This document shows positions 47,001 to 58,097 of a stretch of 64,000 bases of DNA, piece by piece. The stretch comes from Euleptes europaea (taxonomy: Eukaryota > Chordata > Lepidosauria > Squamata > Sphaerodactylidae). Within the stretch, counting starts at the first letter, position 1. Each line of letters opens with the position of its first letter. The notes beneath the pieces were generated by a model. That model was not told the origin of the DNA. It did no database searches and saw only the letters and a program-made list of their open reading frames with translations. The stretch is taken from assembly GCF_029931775.1 (NCBI RefSeq), contig NC_079312.1, positions 14,019,821 to 14,083,820 of the forward strand, written 5' to 3'. The translations under genes were made by a program, and so were the position numbers.

Positions 47001-50000
47001 AGCTTCAGCCAAAGATTATTTAAAGCGTGTAAATACATTTGTTCTGGACAGCGGTGCAGATGTACATGTGTCTGGCTTGAGATCAGCTTTTGACTTTCTA
47101 GAGCCTTGTGATGAAACATTAGTTATGGCTTGTGGAGGAAGATTTCTATGCACTCAGAAAGGTGAAGTTTCTATTGCAATTCAAAGCTATTGTGGAAATG
47201 TAATGCATTTAACCTTACAAGACGTATTCCTAATGCCTAATTCAGATGAAAATTTATTGTCCGTGAATAAACTAGTGGATGCAGACTTTGAAGTGTCTAT
47301 AAAAAAGGACAAATGTCGCTTATTTGATTCTGAAGGGAGAGAATACCCAGTGCTATCAGTAGGCTCACACTATTGCCTGGAGAATGTTGCAAGTCAATTG
47401 GAGGAATATGCTTGTAGTGATTTTGAGAGCAATGTTGATTCTGATGAAAGTGATTTTGATGGAAATGAGGATAATGTTGAGGAAGAATCAAAGTGCCTAG
47501 TTGCTTTTAATAAAGGATTGACAGAGCAGAAGGCTGCAGACTGTAACCACAAGGACTGTTTGTACCAATGGCACGTGAAACTAGCTCATAAAAACTTTAA
47601 GTCAGTGAAGCAACTGCTGATTGATTGTGGAATGCCAGTTAAGGAATGCTTTAAGGACAAAGAACGTTGTGAAGTGTGTCTCAGAGGAAAGGGAACAGCG
47701 CCTAAGCACGTGCAGAGGCCAAGCAGTGTTAAGGCAGAGATTTTGGAAGAAGTGCACTCAGACTTGATTGGCCCACTCAAGGCTTCAGCACGAGGGGCAA
47801 AATATGTTCTGCATTTCATAGACAGCGCTTCAAGATTTGCATATGTGTATTTGTTGAAATCAAAGACTGAAGTAGCTGAAAAATTTAAAGCTTATGTTGC
47901 CCTGATGAAGAATAAACATGACAGAGGAATACAGTTATTGTACACTGACAATGGAAGTGAGTACATTAATAAAGAAATGAAAGAAATTCTTGAATCTGAA
48001 GGAATAGAGCATGCAACCTCAGTTGCATATACCCCTAGGAACAATGGGTTGTCAGAAAGGTTTAACAGAACTCTGATGGAAAGTGCAAGATGCTTAATGC
48101 TACAGGCAGGCTTGCCTTACCCCTGCTGGGGAGAATGTGTAAATACAGCAGCTTACCTTTACAACAGGACAATTTCAAGTGCTATCAACATGACTCCATA
48201 TGAAAGATGGAATGGCAGGAAGCCTAGTCTGAAACACTTGAAAGCATTTGGATCTCGTGTGTTTGCATACATCCCAAAGGAGAAAAGGGGAAAAATGGAT
48301 CCTACTACAGAACTTGGAATTCTTGTGGGATACCATCCTTTCTCAAAAGGGTACAGGATAATGGACATTAAGACTTACAATTTACAAATATTGAATGCAG
48401 TATATATAGATGAAAGAAATGTTATTAATAATCAACAAATTAATAACTTTGATGATCCAGAGGTTTGTGAAGAGGAAACCATAGAGATTCCATTTACAGC
48501 ATGGGATTGCAATCCACCTGCTCCTGCGGAACAGCAAGAGACTGCAGATTCAAAAGGGGTTGATCCCGGTGCTGATGGAACAGCGGAACCCTCTCAGACC
48601 TTAAGGAGATCTACAAGGACTACAAAAGGAATACCAGCAGAGAAACTGAGTCTTTTCACTAGAATTGACAGCCACGTGGAACCCTCAAGTTGGGACGAAC
48701 TGCAAAAGTTGCCCGATGGGGAGCGGTCAAGATGGCTGAAGGCAATTCAAGAAGAATTAGACTCACTGCAGAAGAATAATACCTGGAAACTAACCAAACT
48801 CCCACCAAACAAGAAGACTGTGGGATGTAGATGGGTGTTCAAGGTCAAGAAAAATTCGGATGGAACTGTTGACAAATACAAAGCAAGACTAGTTGCAAAA
48901 GGATTTACCCAGAAGTATGGAACTGACTACACAGAAACCTACGCACCTGTGATTAGTCACACGGCTATAAGGACTTTGCTGAGTATAGCCGCCTCCAGGA
49001 ATAAAGTGGTACTGCAACTCGACGTCAAAACAGCTTTCCTGAATGGCGAATTATCAGAAGAAATATACATGGAACTTCCACCAGGATTAAAGGACTGTGA
49101 TACTAAAAATCAAGTTTGTAAACTTGAAAAGACTTTATATGGGCTCAAACAGTCAGCAAGAGCATGGAACCACAAACTAACCTCATTATTGAAAGCTCAA
49201 GGTTTTGAACAAGGAAATATAGAGAAATGCTTATTCAGAAGGAAGAAGGATGATGGATGGAACTTTGTTTTGGCTTTTGTAGACGATCTTCTGATTTGTT
49301 CTGACACTGAAGAAGCTGCAAAAGAAATTGCAAACAAACTGAATGAATCAGTAGAAGTGAAACTACTTGGAGAAGTAAAGAACTATCTTGGAATGGAGAT
49401 TGAAAGAAACCAAGACAATGGATTTTCAATCAATCAAAGGAACAAGATACTGGAATTTCTGCAATTCATGAATATGAAGGAGTGCAAGACCAAGGACACT
49501 CCACTTGACCCTTCATATATGGATCTAGACGAAGGTGAACTATTGCCTAACAATCACAAATACAGAGAAGCTATTGGAAAACTTCTATACTTGAGCAACG
49601 TTAGTAGACCGGATATAAGTGCAGCAGTTGGAATCCTAAGTAGAAGGACCAGCACACCTGCAGAACATGATTGGAATGCAATCAAACACCTCACACAATA
49701 CTTAAAGAAAACTATTGATTTGAAGTTGAAGATAACTCCAAATACTGAGCTGAAACTGATAGGATACATGGATGCTAGTCTAGGTGGTACTAGAACAGTC
49801 AGCAAATCTACAAGTGGATATCTGTTCTACTTTGGAGAAAACCTAATCTCCTGGACCAGCCAGAAACAGCAAGTTGTGTCAACATCCTCAACTGAAGCAG
49901 AATGCATAGCAGCCAAGTGCGCATGTACAGAGCTGGAAGAGATAATTGAACTGCTACGCGACTTTGGATTAGATGAACTGACACCTGCTACAATGTTTGA

Positions 50001-50220
50001 GGACAATCAATCGTGTATAGCACTACTGAATGGCGAGAACTCTAAGAAAGGGAAGAAACTTCTTCGACTCAAAATGGACTCAGTAAAGGACAAACAAGAA
50101 AGAGGTCTCGTAGTAGTGAAGTACTGTGAAAGTAAAGAGATGGTGGCCGATATCCTGACGAAGCCACTGCCCAGACAACAGTTTGAATACTTGCGTGATG
50201 CATTGTGTTTATATGTCTGA
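46750..50220 (+). CDS. copia pol: protease, integrase, reverse transcriptase, RNase H
   Basis: 1156-residue frame (fossil element part). Protease motif VLDSGADVHV near 100; integrase zinc-binding part (WHVKLAHKNF to CEVC) near 275-310; integrase core with HSDLIGPL, YTDNGSEY and NNGLSERFNRTL; reverse transcriptase with KYKARLVAKGF, LDVKTAFLNGEL and FVDDLLICSD; RNase H with GYMDASLGG, STSSTEAECIA and FEDNQSCIAL. This is the Ty1/copia order, with integrase before reverse transcriptase. Confidence 0.93.
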   Translation: MTNPQSDASHVESMVTGRFNVRNVKQREKFPPPSRREEKPAKSSQRERDGNGRQQPQSSTRGSPSQGKPRWHNHQPKAYLVSNKASAKDYLKRVNTFVLDSGADVHVSGLRSAFDFLEPCDETLVMACGGRFLCTQKGEVSIAIQSYCGNVMHLTLQDVFLMPNSDENLLSVNKLVDADFEVSIKKDKCRLFDSEGREYPVLSVGSHYCLENVASQLEEYACSDFESNVDSDESDFDGNEDNVEEESKCLVAFNKGLTEQKAADCNHKDCLYQWHVKLAHKNFKSVKQLLIDCGMPVKECFKDKERCEVCLRGKGTAPKHVQRPSSVKAEILEEVHSDLIGPLKASARGAKYVLHFIDSASRFAYVYLLKSKTEVAEKFKAYVALMKNKHDRGIQLLYTDNGSEYINKEMKEILESEGIEHATSVAYTPRNNGLSERFNRTLMESARCLMLQAGLPYPCWGECVNTAAYLYNRTISSAINMTPYERWNGRKPSLKHLKAFGSRVFAYIPKEKRGKMDPTTELGILVGYHPFSKGYRIMDIKTYNLQILNAVYIDERNVINNQQINNFDDPEVCEEETIEIPFTAWDCNPPAPAEQQETADSKGVDPGADGTAEPSQTLRRSTRTTKGIPAEKLSLFTRIDSHVEPSSWDELQKLPDGERSRWLKAIQEELDSLQKNNTWKLTKLPPNKKTVGCRWVFKVKKNSDGTVDKYKARLVAKGFTQKYGTDYTETYAPVISHTAIRTLLSIAASRNKVVLQLDVKTAFLNGELSEEIYMELPPGLKDCDTKNQVCKLEKTLYGLKQSARAWNHKLTSLLKAQGFEQGNIEKCLFRRKKDDGWNFVLAFVDDLLICSDTEEAAKEIANKLNESVEVKLLGEVKNYLGMEIERNQDNGFSINQRNKILEFLQFMNMKECKTKDTPLDPSYMDLDEGELLPNNHKYREAIGKLLYLSNVSRPDISAAVGILSRRTSTPAEHDWNAIKHLTQYLKKTIDLKLKITPNTELKLIGYMDASLGGTRTVSKSTSGYLFYFGENLISWTSQKQQVVSTSSTEAECIAAKCACTELEEIIELLRDFGLDELTPATMFEDNQSCIALLNGENSKKGKKLLRLKMDSVKDKQERGLVVVKYCESKEMVADILTKPLPRQQFEYLRDALCLYV

Positions 50221-50246
50221 ATGTAACTAAACCTCGAAAAGGGGAT

Positions 50247-50780
50247 TGTTGGGTATTAGAGAGCGAGCTTTGTTACATGTCAGACAGTTAAGGGGTTAAT
50301 ATTGTAACTGACCAAATGGCCAGTTTGTAGTGACCATTGCAATCGTGCTTGAGGGTCACGTATACAACTATTTTGCATGTTCAACTGCTTTCGATTTCTT
50401 TGTTAGAACTGAAAGCAGTTGACCACCATTCTTTTTCTTTTTGCTTGACTGCTGAACAGGCAGGATGGAGAGAGGCTCTCCTTTTGCTAAGGGTGCCTAC
50501 TCGTAAGTAAGCTTAGTGCCTTGCCAAAGGTTTTGGCAAGTATAGGAAACATAGAATGTAGACAGATATTATTTGTTTTGTATCCCAGTGACTTTTTCCC
50601 TACCCTGAGTTAGAGTAAAGATTGTTTTACTTCAAGACAAATGCGTCTTGCCTCTTTTGTGCATGTGTGTGATCTCAATTCTCATAGTTCAAGAGGAACG
50701 ATCCAATCCCTCTGATTTGGTAGCAGAAAATTTAATATTGGGGTTCCCTTTACAGGAACTGGGGCCCCGATTCCCCAATA
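50247..50780 (+). repeat. 3' LTR of the copia element
   Basis: Same length as the 5' LTR, about two differences by eye. Confidence 0.95.
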
Positions 50781-50797
50781 GTTAGCGCTGTCAATAG

Positions 50798-51000
50798 GGT
50801 TGCCGGGTCCCTCTTTACCACCCGAGGGAGGTTTTTGGTGCGGAGCCTGAGGAGGGCTGGGTTTGGGGAGTGACTTCAATGCCATAGAGTCCATTTGCCA
50901 AAGTGGCCATTTTTCTCCAAGTGAACTGATCTCTATCGGCTGGAGATGAGTGGTAATAGCAGGAGATCTCCAGCTAGCACCTGGGGGGGTGGCAACCCTA
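50798..51000 (-). mobile_element. GGGTTGCCA foldback repeat, reverse
   Basis: Reads tagggttgccgggtccctct to gggtggcaacccta. Confidence 0.87.
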
Positions 51001-51107
51001 GGTACCATTCTAATAATAATTGTGTGCTATCACGTCACAACTGACTCATGGCAACCCCAGGACCAAGGGGGTTTCCAAGGCAAAGAGATGATGTGGTTTG
51101 CTAATAG

Positions 51108-51306
51108 CAGATCTCCAGCTATTACCAGGATGAGTCCTGGATATGTCTCAGAGCTCCAGATCAGTTTCCCTGGAGAAAATGGCTGCTCTGGCGTGTGAAT
51201 AATATGGCATTATAACCCTCAGGTCCCTCCCCTCCCCAGATCTTGCTTTCCCTAGGCTTCGCCCTCGAATATCCAGGAGTATCCCAACCCAGAATTGGCA
51301 ACCCTA
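51108..51306 (+). mobile_element. Diverged GGGTTGCCA foldback repeat
   Basis: Reads agatctccagctattaccag, cctggagaaaatggctgctc and gaattggcaaccctag. The short piece before it (51030-51100, gactcatggcaaccccagga) is another SINE-like fragment. Confidence 0.62.
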
Positions 51307-51734
51307 GAGTGGCCTTGAACTTTGGCATCTGTACTCTACACACTAGGCTGTGGTCATCTGGGATCGGCAAAAATCTTTTGGGGTAGGCAGCTAGGCTACA
51401 TAACAATATTAAACCTGCTAAACGAGACCTGAATTTGACTGGTGCAACATAAGAGGGTCCTCGTTTTGTTTTGAACCTCTCTCCTACCCGGTGCTTGATT
51501 TAAAAAAATTAGGATTGCGGAAGCATAGTACACTCTAAAGTCACATAAACCCTGCCTTATTTGCAGGGGAGGTTTTTGCATGTGTGTACCTGAGAGCACA
51601 ATTAATTAATTAGCATGGGAGGAAATATTTTCCCTTGAATCTCCTAATTAACTCCCCTAGGGACTCAGCTTCAGACTAGTCAGAGCCCTTAAAAGTGTAG
51701 CTGTAGGGTCGACATGCTGGTGTCTGGCAGAACA

Positions 51735-52055
51735 GCCAGATTCGGGTCCAGTTGCACATTGGAGACAGATAAGATTTCCGGAGTATAAGCTTTTTTAGAG
51801 ACAAAGCTCCCTTCGTCAGACTCTGGAAAGCTCATACGCTGAAAATCGTGTTGGTCTCTAAGGTGCTACTGGACTCAAATCTGGCTCCAGAAGGCCCCAG
51901 GTTCAATCCCCAGCATCTCCAGTTAAAGGGACTAGGCAAGTAGGTGATGTGAAAGACTTTAGCCTGAGACCCTGGAGAGCCGCTGCCTGCATGAGTAGAC
52001 AGTACTGACTTTGATGGACCAAGGGTCTGATTCAGTAGAAGGCAGCTTCATGTGT
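51735..52055. mobile_element. Two SINE pieces joined
   Basis: 51735-51892 is the short SINE (aagctcccttcgtcagactc, ggtctctaaggtgctactgg). 51893-52055 is a head-truncated tRNA-Ala-like SINE (ccaggttcaatccccagcat to aaggcagcttcatgtgttt). Confidence 0.72.
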
Positions 52056-52627
52056 TTAAAATGTATAGCATGTTAGACAGATGTGTGTGAGAATTAGGGC
52101 TGATTTATACCTCACAAGGCAACATCCCTCAATCCTTATTTCCTTCCTTCAGAAGAATATCAGCTGCTGTGGGACTCAAACTGGACAGTTTTCTGTCACT
52201 CAATTTTCCTCCCCACAGCTGATCATTGTGTTGACACTCAGTACGTCTCAGAGTTAAATAAGCATGCTTGGTGCTCACTGGGTTATGGGGGAAGGTGTGC
52301 ATCTTTTAAAAATAAATTCCCATATTAGTAATTTTCTGCACATCTGGGCAGTCCCTGAAGTATGCAGAACCCCTTATCTTGTCTGCGGGTAGCCCCCGTT
52401 CATTGCCCTAACAGCAGGCCTTCGCCTTTCGTTATCAGAAAGAAAGAGGACGTTTTGAGCCTCATGTCACGCCAGAAGCCAGATCGTGTGGGTTCTCCGA
52501 CTTAAGGTCCCTAGAGACAGACCAACACCAGGCAGCCAGCTCTGCCCTGCTAATGAGGGAAAGTTTGAAGGGCCAAGCGCCTTGTATTTATACCAGACCA
52601 TTCTAGAGACCTCATGATGCCGGCCCA
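52056..52627. other. Stretch with no recognised feature
   Basis: No repeat or gene recognised. Confidence 0.35.
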
Positions 52628-52938
52628 ATAGGGTTGCCAGGTCCCCCTTTGCCACCAGTGGGAGGCAACCCTGACATAGCCTCATGCACAGAAAAAGGAT
52701 GTGGAGTATCAGATGCTGTGATTGGGCCGCAGGGTTGCCAACCTCCAGGTACTAGCTGGAGATCTCCTGCTATCACAACTGATCTGCAGCCGACAGAGAT
52801 CAGTTCCCCTGGAGAAAATGGCTGCTTTGGCAATTGGACTCTATGGCACTGAAGTCCCTCCCCTCCTAAAACCCCGTCCTCCTCAGGCTCCGCCCCAAAA
52901 ACCTCCCGCAGGTGGCGAAGAGGGACCTGGCAACCCTG
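52628..52938. mobile_element. GGGTTGCCA foldback repeats
   Basis: 52628-52672 is a short deleted reverse copy (agggttgccaggtccccctt, gaggcaaccct). 52731-52938 is a full plus copy (cagggttgccaacctccagg to acctggcaaccct). Confidence 0.83.
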
Positions 52939-53120
52939 GTGGGTCCAGAGGCAGGCAAAATGTGGATGCTGGGGAGAAAGCCAGGGGTGTGACTCGAGGA
53001 CTACGGAGGGTCCAGGGTCCACAGGGCCGTTCAAAGTACAAAAGCGGCACAAGCAGAAAGTAATAAAGTGCATGCAGAAGAGATAAGAGAAAGACAAAAC
53101 CACAGACTTCAGTTTAAGTT

Positions 53121-53165
53121 ACATATACATATATATATATATACATACATATATGCACATATATA
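53121..53165. repeat. (TA/CATA)n microsatellite
   Basis: Alternating atatacatatat run. Confidence 0.92.
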
Positions 53166-55181
53166 GAAAGAAGAAAAACGGAGAGAGACAGACAGAAAGG
53201 AAGAGTAATGTTAGGGAATTAAGTATGCGGATAACATTCCAGAAAACATTTATCCAATTTAGAGACGCGGGACACAGAAGCGGAGAGGTGATAAGTCGGT
53301 TTCTCCCAAAACACACAGAAAAACACAGCATGGCCCTAAGCAAGTTTACTCAGAAGTAAGTGCGCCTCGGTTTGCAGGCCTGTCCAGCGCCTGCTTACCT
53401 TGAAATGAGTTCAGCGGGGCTTATTCTCACATCAGGATTGTAGCCTCTTTGGAGGAAAACCTAGGCGGGCCGCACTCCAAAGTAAATCCCAACCAAGTCA
53501 ATGTTATTTACATCGGAGTAAATCTGGCTAGGGTCAGGCCGAAAATCATGGATCCAAGATATTATAGGCGGAGGCATCAACACACTTCCAAGTTTCATTT
53601 ACAACCAGGTTATAAACTGAAACTTCTTCAGACGTCCAACAAAAATCAGATGAATCCAATTTAACGACATAAAATCAAAACATCTCTTCACGTTCTTTTA
53701 AAAAATATATATAGACCCATAGAGGAAGACTTCTTAATCGTGATCACTGTCAGATTTTATGCTGAGGTTGGGTACTCTGTTGCAGCTCACCCCCACCAGT
53801 CACTGCTACACAAACCTTTTTGGGGGAAGGGGTTTTTTGTTTTAAAAAACATCATTTCTTCTTGCGAGAAGCCACCTTCGCTACCTGGATTCCCATTTCC
53901 CAGCCATCTCATACCTATTTCTTTAAAAGAGCTGTCATTCCCTCGGCCAATTTTTTCTTTGAACAACTCACTATGGACAGCTCTTTTTTTTTATGGAGCC
54001 CAGAAAATGTTGACTTAAGGAACAGGGGTCACTTGAGGGTTTAAGACATATACATGGGGGTGGGTGGTAGGTATAGGGAAGCCAGGCCGAAATGCGTATG
54101 GTCTGTGTGGTTTAAGTTTATCAACCTTATGAGTTGCCATTGTGCCTTGTTTTGCCATTTTTATGTTTTTAACCGAGATATAAGCACCTTAAAATAAAAA
54201 ATATTTTTCTATTATATAATTTTACCTTTTCTACCCAACCTTGGGTACCCAGAAGACCCAAAAGCGGCATCACCACATTGAATGATGCTCTGGGAATCCC
54301 CTCATATTTACCATAGAGATTGGGGGAATTCCAAGAGCGTCGTTCAACATTGTGACATCGCTCCTGGGTCTTCACTTGGAAGTGACATCATCACATCACT
54401 CCTCTTCCCTACAATCCCAAGGCTCCTGGGATTGCCTGGCCCATATCTGGCAACCCTAGGTGGGAGCTACAATAAGCTGCAGTGAGATGACTTGTTTTAA
54501 TTCCCTTTCTTCTCTGTGCTTTCTTTAAAGATGGGTCCAGCTTGAAAAAGGGGATGATTGTGAAATGTTTTTTTTTATTCAAGCCCACCTGCAAAGCCTC
54601 CCTTCAATTTATACATCATCATTTATAAAAAAAACTATGATAATAAATTGCAGAGGAGACAGTTGAGTCAAACAGGCTCCTGCTGGGATTCTTTGATGGA
54701 CAACGCAGCCCCGAGCTCTCAGGTGGGCCCTTGCAGCTTGGCAGGAAACGGCGCCAGAACTCACTGCCCTTGCTTGCAATAACACTAGGAGAGACTGTCA
54801 AGCATGCGCACAAGCTGCATAGTCCCATAGGCTGTCGTCTCCTTCTTAGCGGGGCTGAATCGGAACAAGCAAAATGGATGCACCGTGCAAGATGAGGGGG
54901 TGATATCTGCAGCCCCCTTACATTTGCTGGTAAACTGAGACCCCTGGCAGATGACAATGTAGCTGCGAAGAGTGTAATAAAACTGGGGCCATCCAGAGCA
55001 AATGGGGACATTTGGGAGGTTGATGGTTTAGCTGCAGCAGAGGTAATAATATCAGAACCATCCTGGGAAAATGGGGACTGTTGGAAGGCACGGGGCATGT
55101 TCTAGGACACGGAAGTGCTGGCTACACATCCTGCTTCACCGATAAACCGCATGAATTGAAGACATCATTTACAATTCATTC
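53166..55181. other. Mostly unassigned; old repeat remnants
   Basis: 53345-53530 has words like actcagaagtaagtgcgcct and ggagtaaatctggctagg that look like an ancient reptile repeat. 54240-54460 carries hairpin-forming repeats. A 159-residue minus frame at 54619-55098 has no family resemblance and is not called. Confidence 0.4.
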
Positions 55182-55183
55182 AA

Positions 55184-55211
<28 letters not shown>
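55182..55211. repeat. (TC)n microsatellite
   Basis: About fifteen TC units. Confidence 0.95.
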
Positions 55212-55214
<3 letters not shown>

Positions 55215-55714
55215 TGGCTGCATATTGCATAGGAATATGGGAAGTGGAAGAAGAAAGTTCCCCCATATAATGTCTAATTGTCACTGCCCTCCTTATCACC
55301 TGTGCTGGAGCTGTACCATTTCACAGTACAGATGAGGGACTCACAAAACAGGAATGTACCCCACACACAGAAAATCAGTACTTGAGGGGAAAGGATCGTC
55401 CTGCCATCCTAATTTTCAATGAGGAAAGGATTATACAGATAGAGAAGCCTTTACTCATGTCAGCCCTCACCTTCAGCCTGAAACAGCCCAAACCAGATAC
55501 GTGTTTACAACTTCAATGAAAGCTACGCCTGAGGAACTTCAGGGGCCCCTGGAATGTTAATTTGATAACTGCTGATAGGGTATATAATTAGAAAGGAGGG
55601 GAGAACCAAAGTCAATTCTTTTTATCTTCCGTTGATTCGCTGCATTGAAATTTAACTGTTTGAGATGAGGCCAAATTTAACATTTTTTCGACATATTTTG
55701 ATTATCAAACATGA
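55212..55714. other. Stretch with no recognised feature
   Basis: No repeat or gene recognised. Confidence 0.35.
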
Positions 55715-56041
55715 ATATTGTATATAACTCCCTGCCCCAGGATGTGGTGATGGCTGCCAGCTTGGAGGGCTTTAAGAGGGGAGTGGACATATTCATGGAG
55801 GAGAGGGGTATTCATGGCTGTTAGTTAGAATGGATATTAGTCATGCTGCATACCTATTCTCTCTAGTATCAGAGGAGCATGCCTATTATTTTGGGTGCGG
55901 TGGAGCACAGGCAGGATGGTGCTGCTGCACTCGTCTTGTTAGTGGCTTCCTAGGGGCACCTGGTTGGCTACTGTGTGAACAGACTGCTGGACTTGATGGG
56001 CCTTGGTCTGATCCAGCAGGGCCTTTCTTATGTTCTTATTG
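55715..56041 (+). mobile_element. CR1-superfamily LINE 3' end (second family)
   Basis: The longest copy: starts with the ORF2 C-terminus-like actccctgccccaggatgtg and ggctttaagaggggagtgga, and ends ccagcagggcctttcttatg. Confidence 0.75.
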
Positions 56042-56399
56042 TATATTTAGAGTTTCTAATCCTTCAAAAACAAACAAAAAAACAAACAGGGTGAGGTAAG
56101 GGTTAACATGGCCCGTACAGGCAGAACTGGGCTTCATGATAAGCATTTCCTTATTAAGAAGGTAACATGGGAATTGGCCCTAGCTTGCAGATAGTTTTGG
56201 TCAAACCCTCCTTCGTATACATTGCCTAATGACCAATAATGCTGCCCACTTCATTTGCCTTCCAGTCTTATGTTTTAAAGTTTCATTCTCACATGAATGT
56301 TCAGATCTTAGTAAATGCTGTACTCAGACTAAAGCATTTCTCCTCACAAGCATTTAGGGGCTTCCAGGCTGTGTAGATTTCTCTGGAGTTTTAGAACAT

Positions 56400-56922
56400 C
56401 AGGTAACCATTTCTAGGTTTCCTCACTGTCCGAATTTTTCAATAGATCTTGTGTCTCCTGAATGGGCTTTCCCGCATACCCTAAAGGTTGAACTGTGCCC
56501 CCCGAACTATTTTCAGTCTGAGCACTGATATGGCTTCTGTCCTTTTCGATGTCTCTACCAGGCCATAAGGCTTGAACGCCAACCAAAGTTTTAAACACAC
56601 ATGGCTTCCCTCCAGTGTGAATTCTGTTCTGGTGACAGAAGGAATGGATCCTTTCCCTCATGGTTATGTTCCTACGTTACATTATTTCTTTTCTTTCATA
56701 TGCCCTACAAGCTGAACGCTCACTGAAGTTTTCTCAGCAAACCATTGCATGAACGTGAGTTCTCTCTATTGTGGATTTTCACATGCACACTAAGCTTGGA
56801 GCCATCAGTGAAACTTTTCTGATGCCCTTTTCTGAGCATAGATAAGATTTCTCTCCAGTATGGATCATTTCACAGCACCCAAGTTCTTTAGCACTATAGA
56901 AACTTCCCCATATTCCAACCAA
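56400..56922 (-). pseudogene. Decayed zinc fingers downstream of gene 3
   Basis: Finger remnants with lost residues and changed frames: ctgagcactgatatggcttc (56519 on), catggcttccctccagtgtg (56600 on), ggagccatcagtgaaacttt (56800 on) and gatttctctccagtatggat. They continue the gene 3 array past its stop, as at gene 1. The ancestral array had perhaps four more fingers. Confidence 0.75.
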
Positions 56923-58097
56923 CTAGTAGAAATCTCTTCCGATGTGAATTTTTTCGTGTGCTGTAAGTGTTCCTTTCTGACGGAAACTTTTCCCACATGT
57001 TGAACAATTATACGGTTTCTCTCCAGTGTGAATTCTCTCATGCGAAATAAGGTTGGAACCGGTACTAAATCTCTTCTGACACACTGAGCATTGATATGGT
57101 TTATCTCCAGCATGAATTCTCTCATGCGCAATGAGGTTGGAACCGCTAGCAAAACTTTTATCACATATGGAGCACTGATGGGGTTTCTCTCCAGTGTGAA
57201 TTTTTTCATGTGTTCTCAGATTTCCCTTCTGATGGAAACTTTTTCCACACTTTGTACACTTGTAAGGTTTCTCTCCAGCATGAATTCGCTGATGCGCAAT
57301 AAGGTTGGATCCAGAACCAAAACTTTTTAGACACACTGAACATTCATATGGTCTCTCTCCAGCATGAATTCTCTCATGTGCAATAAGATTAGAGACACTC
57401 GCAAAACATTTCTGACATACAGAACACTGATGTGGTTTCTCGCCAGTGTGGATTTTTTCATGTGTTCGAAGGTTTCCCTTCTGATGGAAACGTTTCCCAC
57501 ATTTTGAACACTTGTAAGGTTTCTCTCCTGTATGAATTCTCTCGTGTACAATAAGGTTGGAGCCACTAGCGAAACTCTTCCCGCATACAGAACACCGAAA
57601 CGGTTTGTCTCCGGCATGAATTCGCTCATGCGCAATAAGGTTGGAGCCACTAGCAAAACTTTTCTCGCAAATAGAACATTTGTGTGGTTTCTCTCCGGTG
57701 TGAATTTTTTCATGCGTTGAAAGGTTTCCCTTCTGGCGGAAACCCTTTCCACATACTGAACATTTATATGGCTTTTCGTCAGTGTGAGTTCTCTCGTGAA
57801 CTCTAAGGTCGGAGCTTCTTCTGAAACTTTTCCCACACTGACAAATGTGGAGTTTTAGGCTATCCTTGGTGTCTTCCTGATTAAAATCACCTTCGCCAAT
57901 AAGAATAGGTGCATCCATGCTCTTCCCAGGTTCAGGTCTCTGCTCACCCTCTGGTCCCTCCTGACTCCCAAGCTCAGTTCCCTCCTTGCAATATTGGTAG
58001 GTGCTGTCCGTTTTTGGCAATGCTTCATCTGGAGCCACCTGCTCCGAGTGAGTTTGATGTATATTATCCACTTCGCTCACAAGCACCTGCCCAGCAC
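56923..58097 (-). CDS. Gene 3 exon: zinc-finger array
   Basis: Acceptor tgttcctccag|GTGCTGGG; with the carried G it reads [12 protein letters not shown]. Helices in order: [100 protein letters not shown]. After the first, the pattern is one Q-type finger followed by two S-type fingers, three times over, so a three-finger (252-base) block has probably been duplicated. Confidence 0.9.

Larger units (their letters stand above)
45365..50780 (+). mobile_element. Ty1/copia LTR retrotransposon, whole-looking and young
   Basis: 5416 bases. Two 534-base LTRs (45365-45898 and 50247-50780) differ at about two positions, so the insertion is recent on a scale of a few million years at most under usual vertebrate rates. 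A 5-base duplication gttag flanks it (45360-45364 and 50781-50785). A primer-site-like tggtagctgag follows the 5' LTR and a purine tract aaaagggga precedes the 3' LTR. The domain order protease, integrase, reverse transcriptase, RNase H is that of Ty1/copia. Both gag and pol are long open frames, so the copy looks whole or almost so. It interrupts DNA upstream of gene 2, on the opposite strand. Confidence 0.95.

Noticed and set aside
54619-55098. 159-residue minus frame
   Set aside because: No recognised domain or splice borders; left uncalled.
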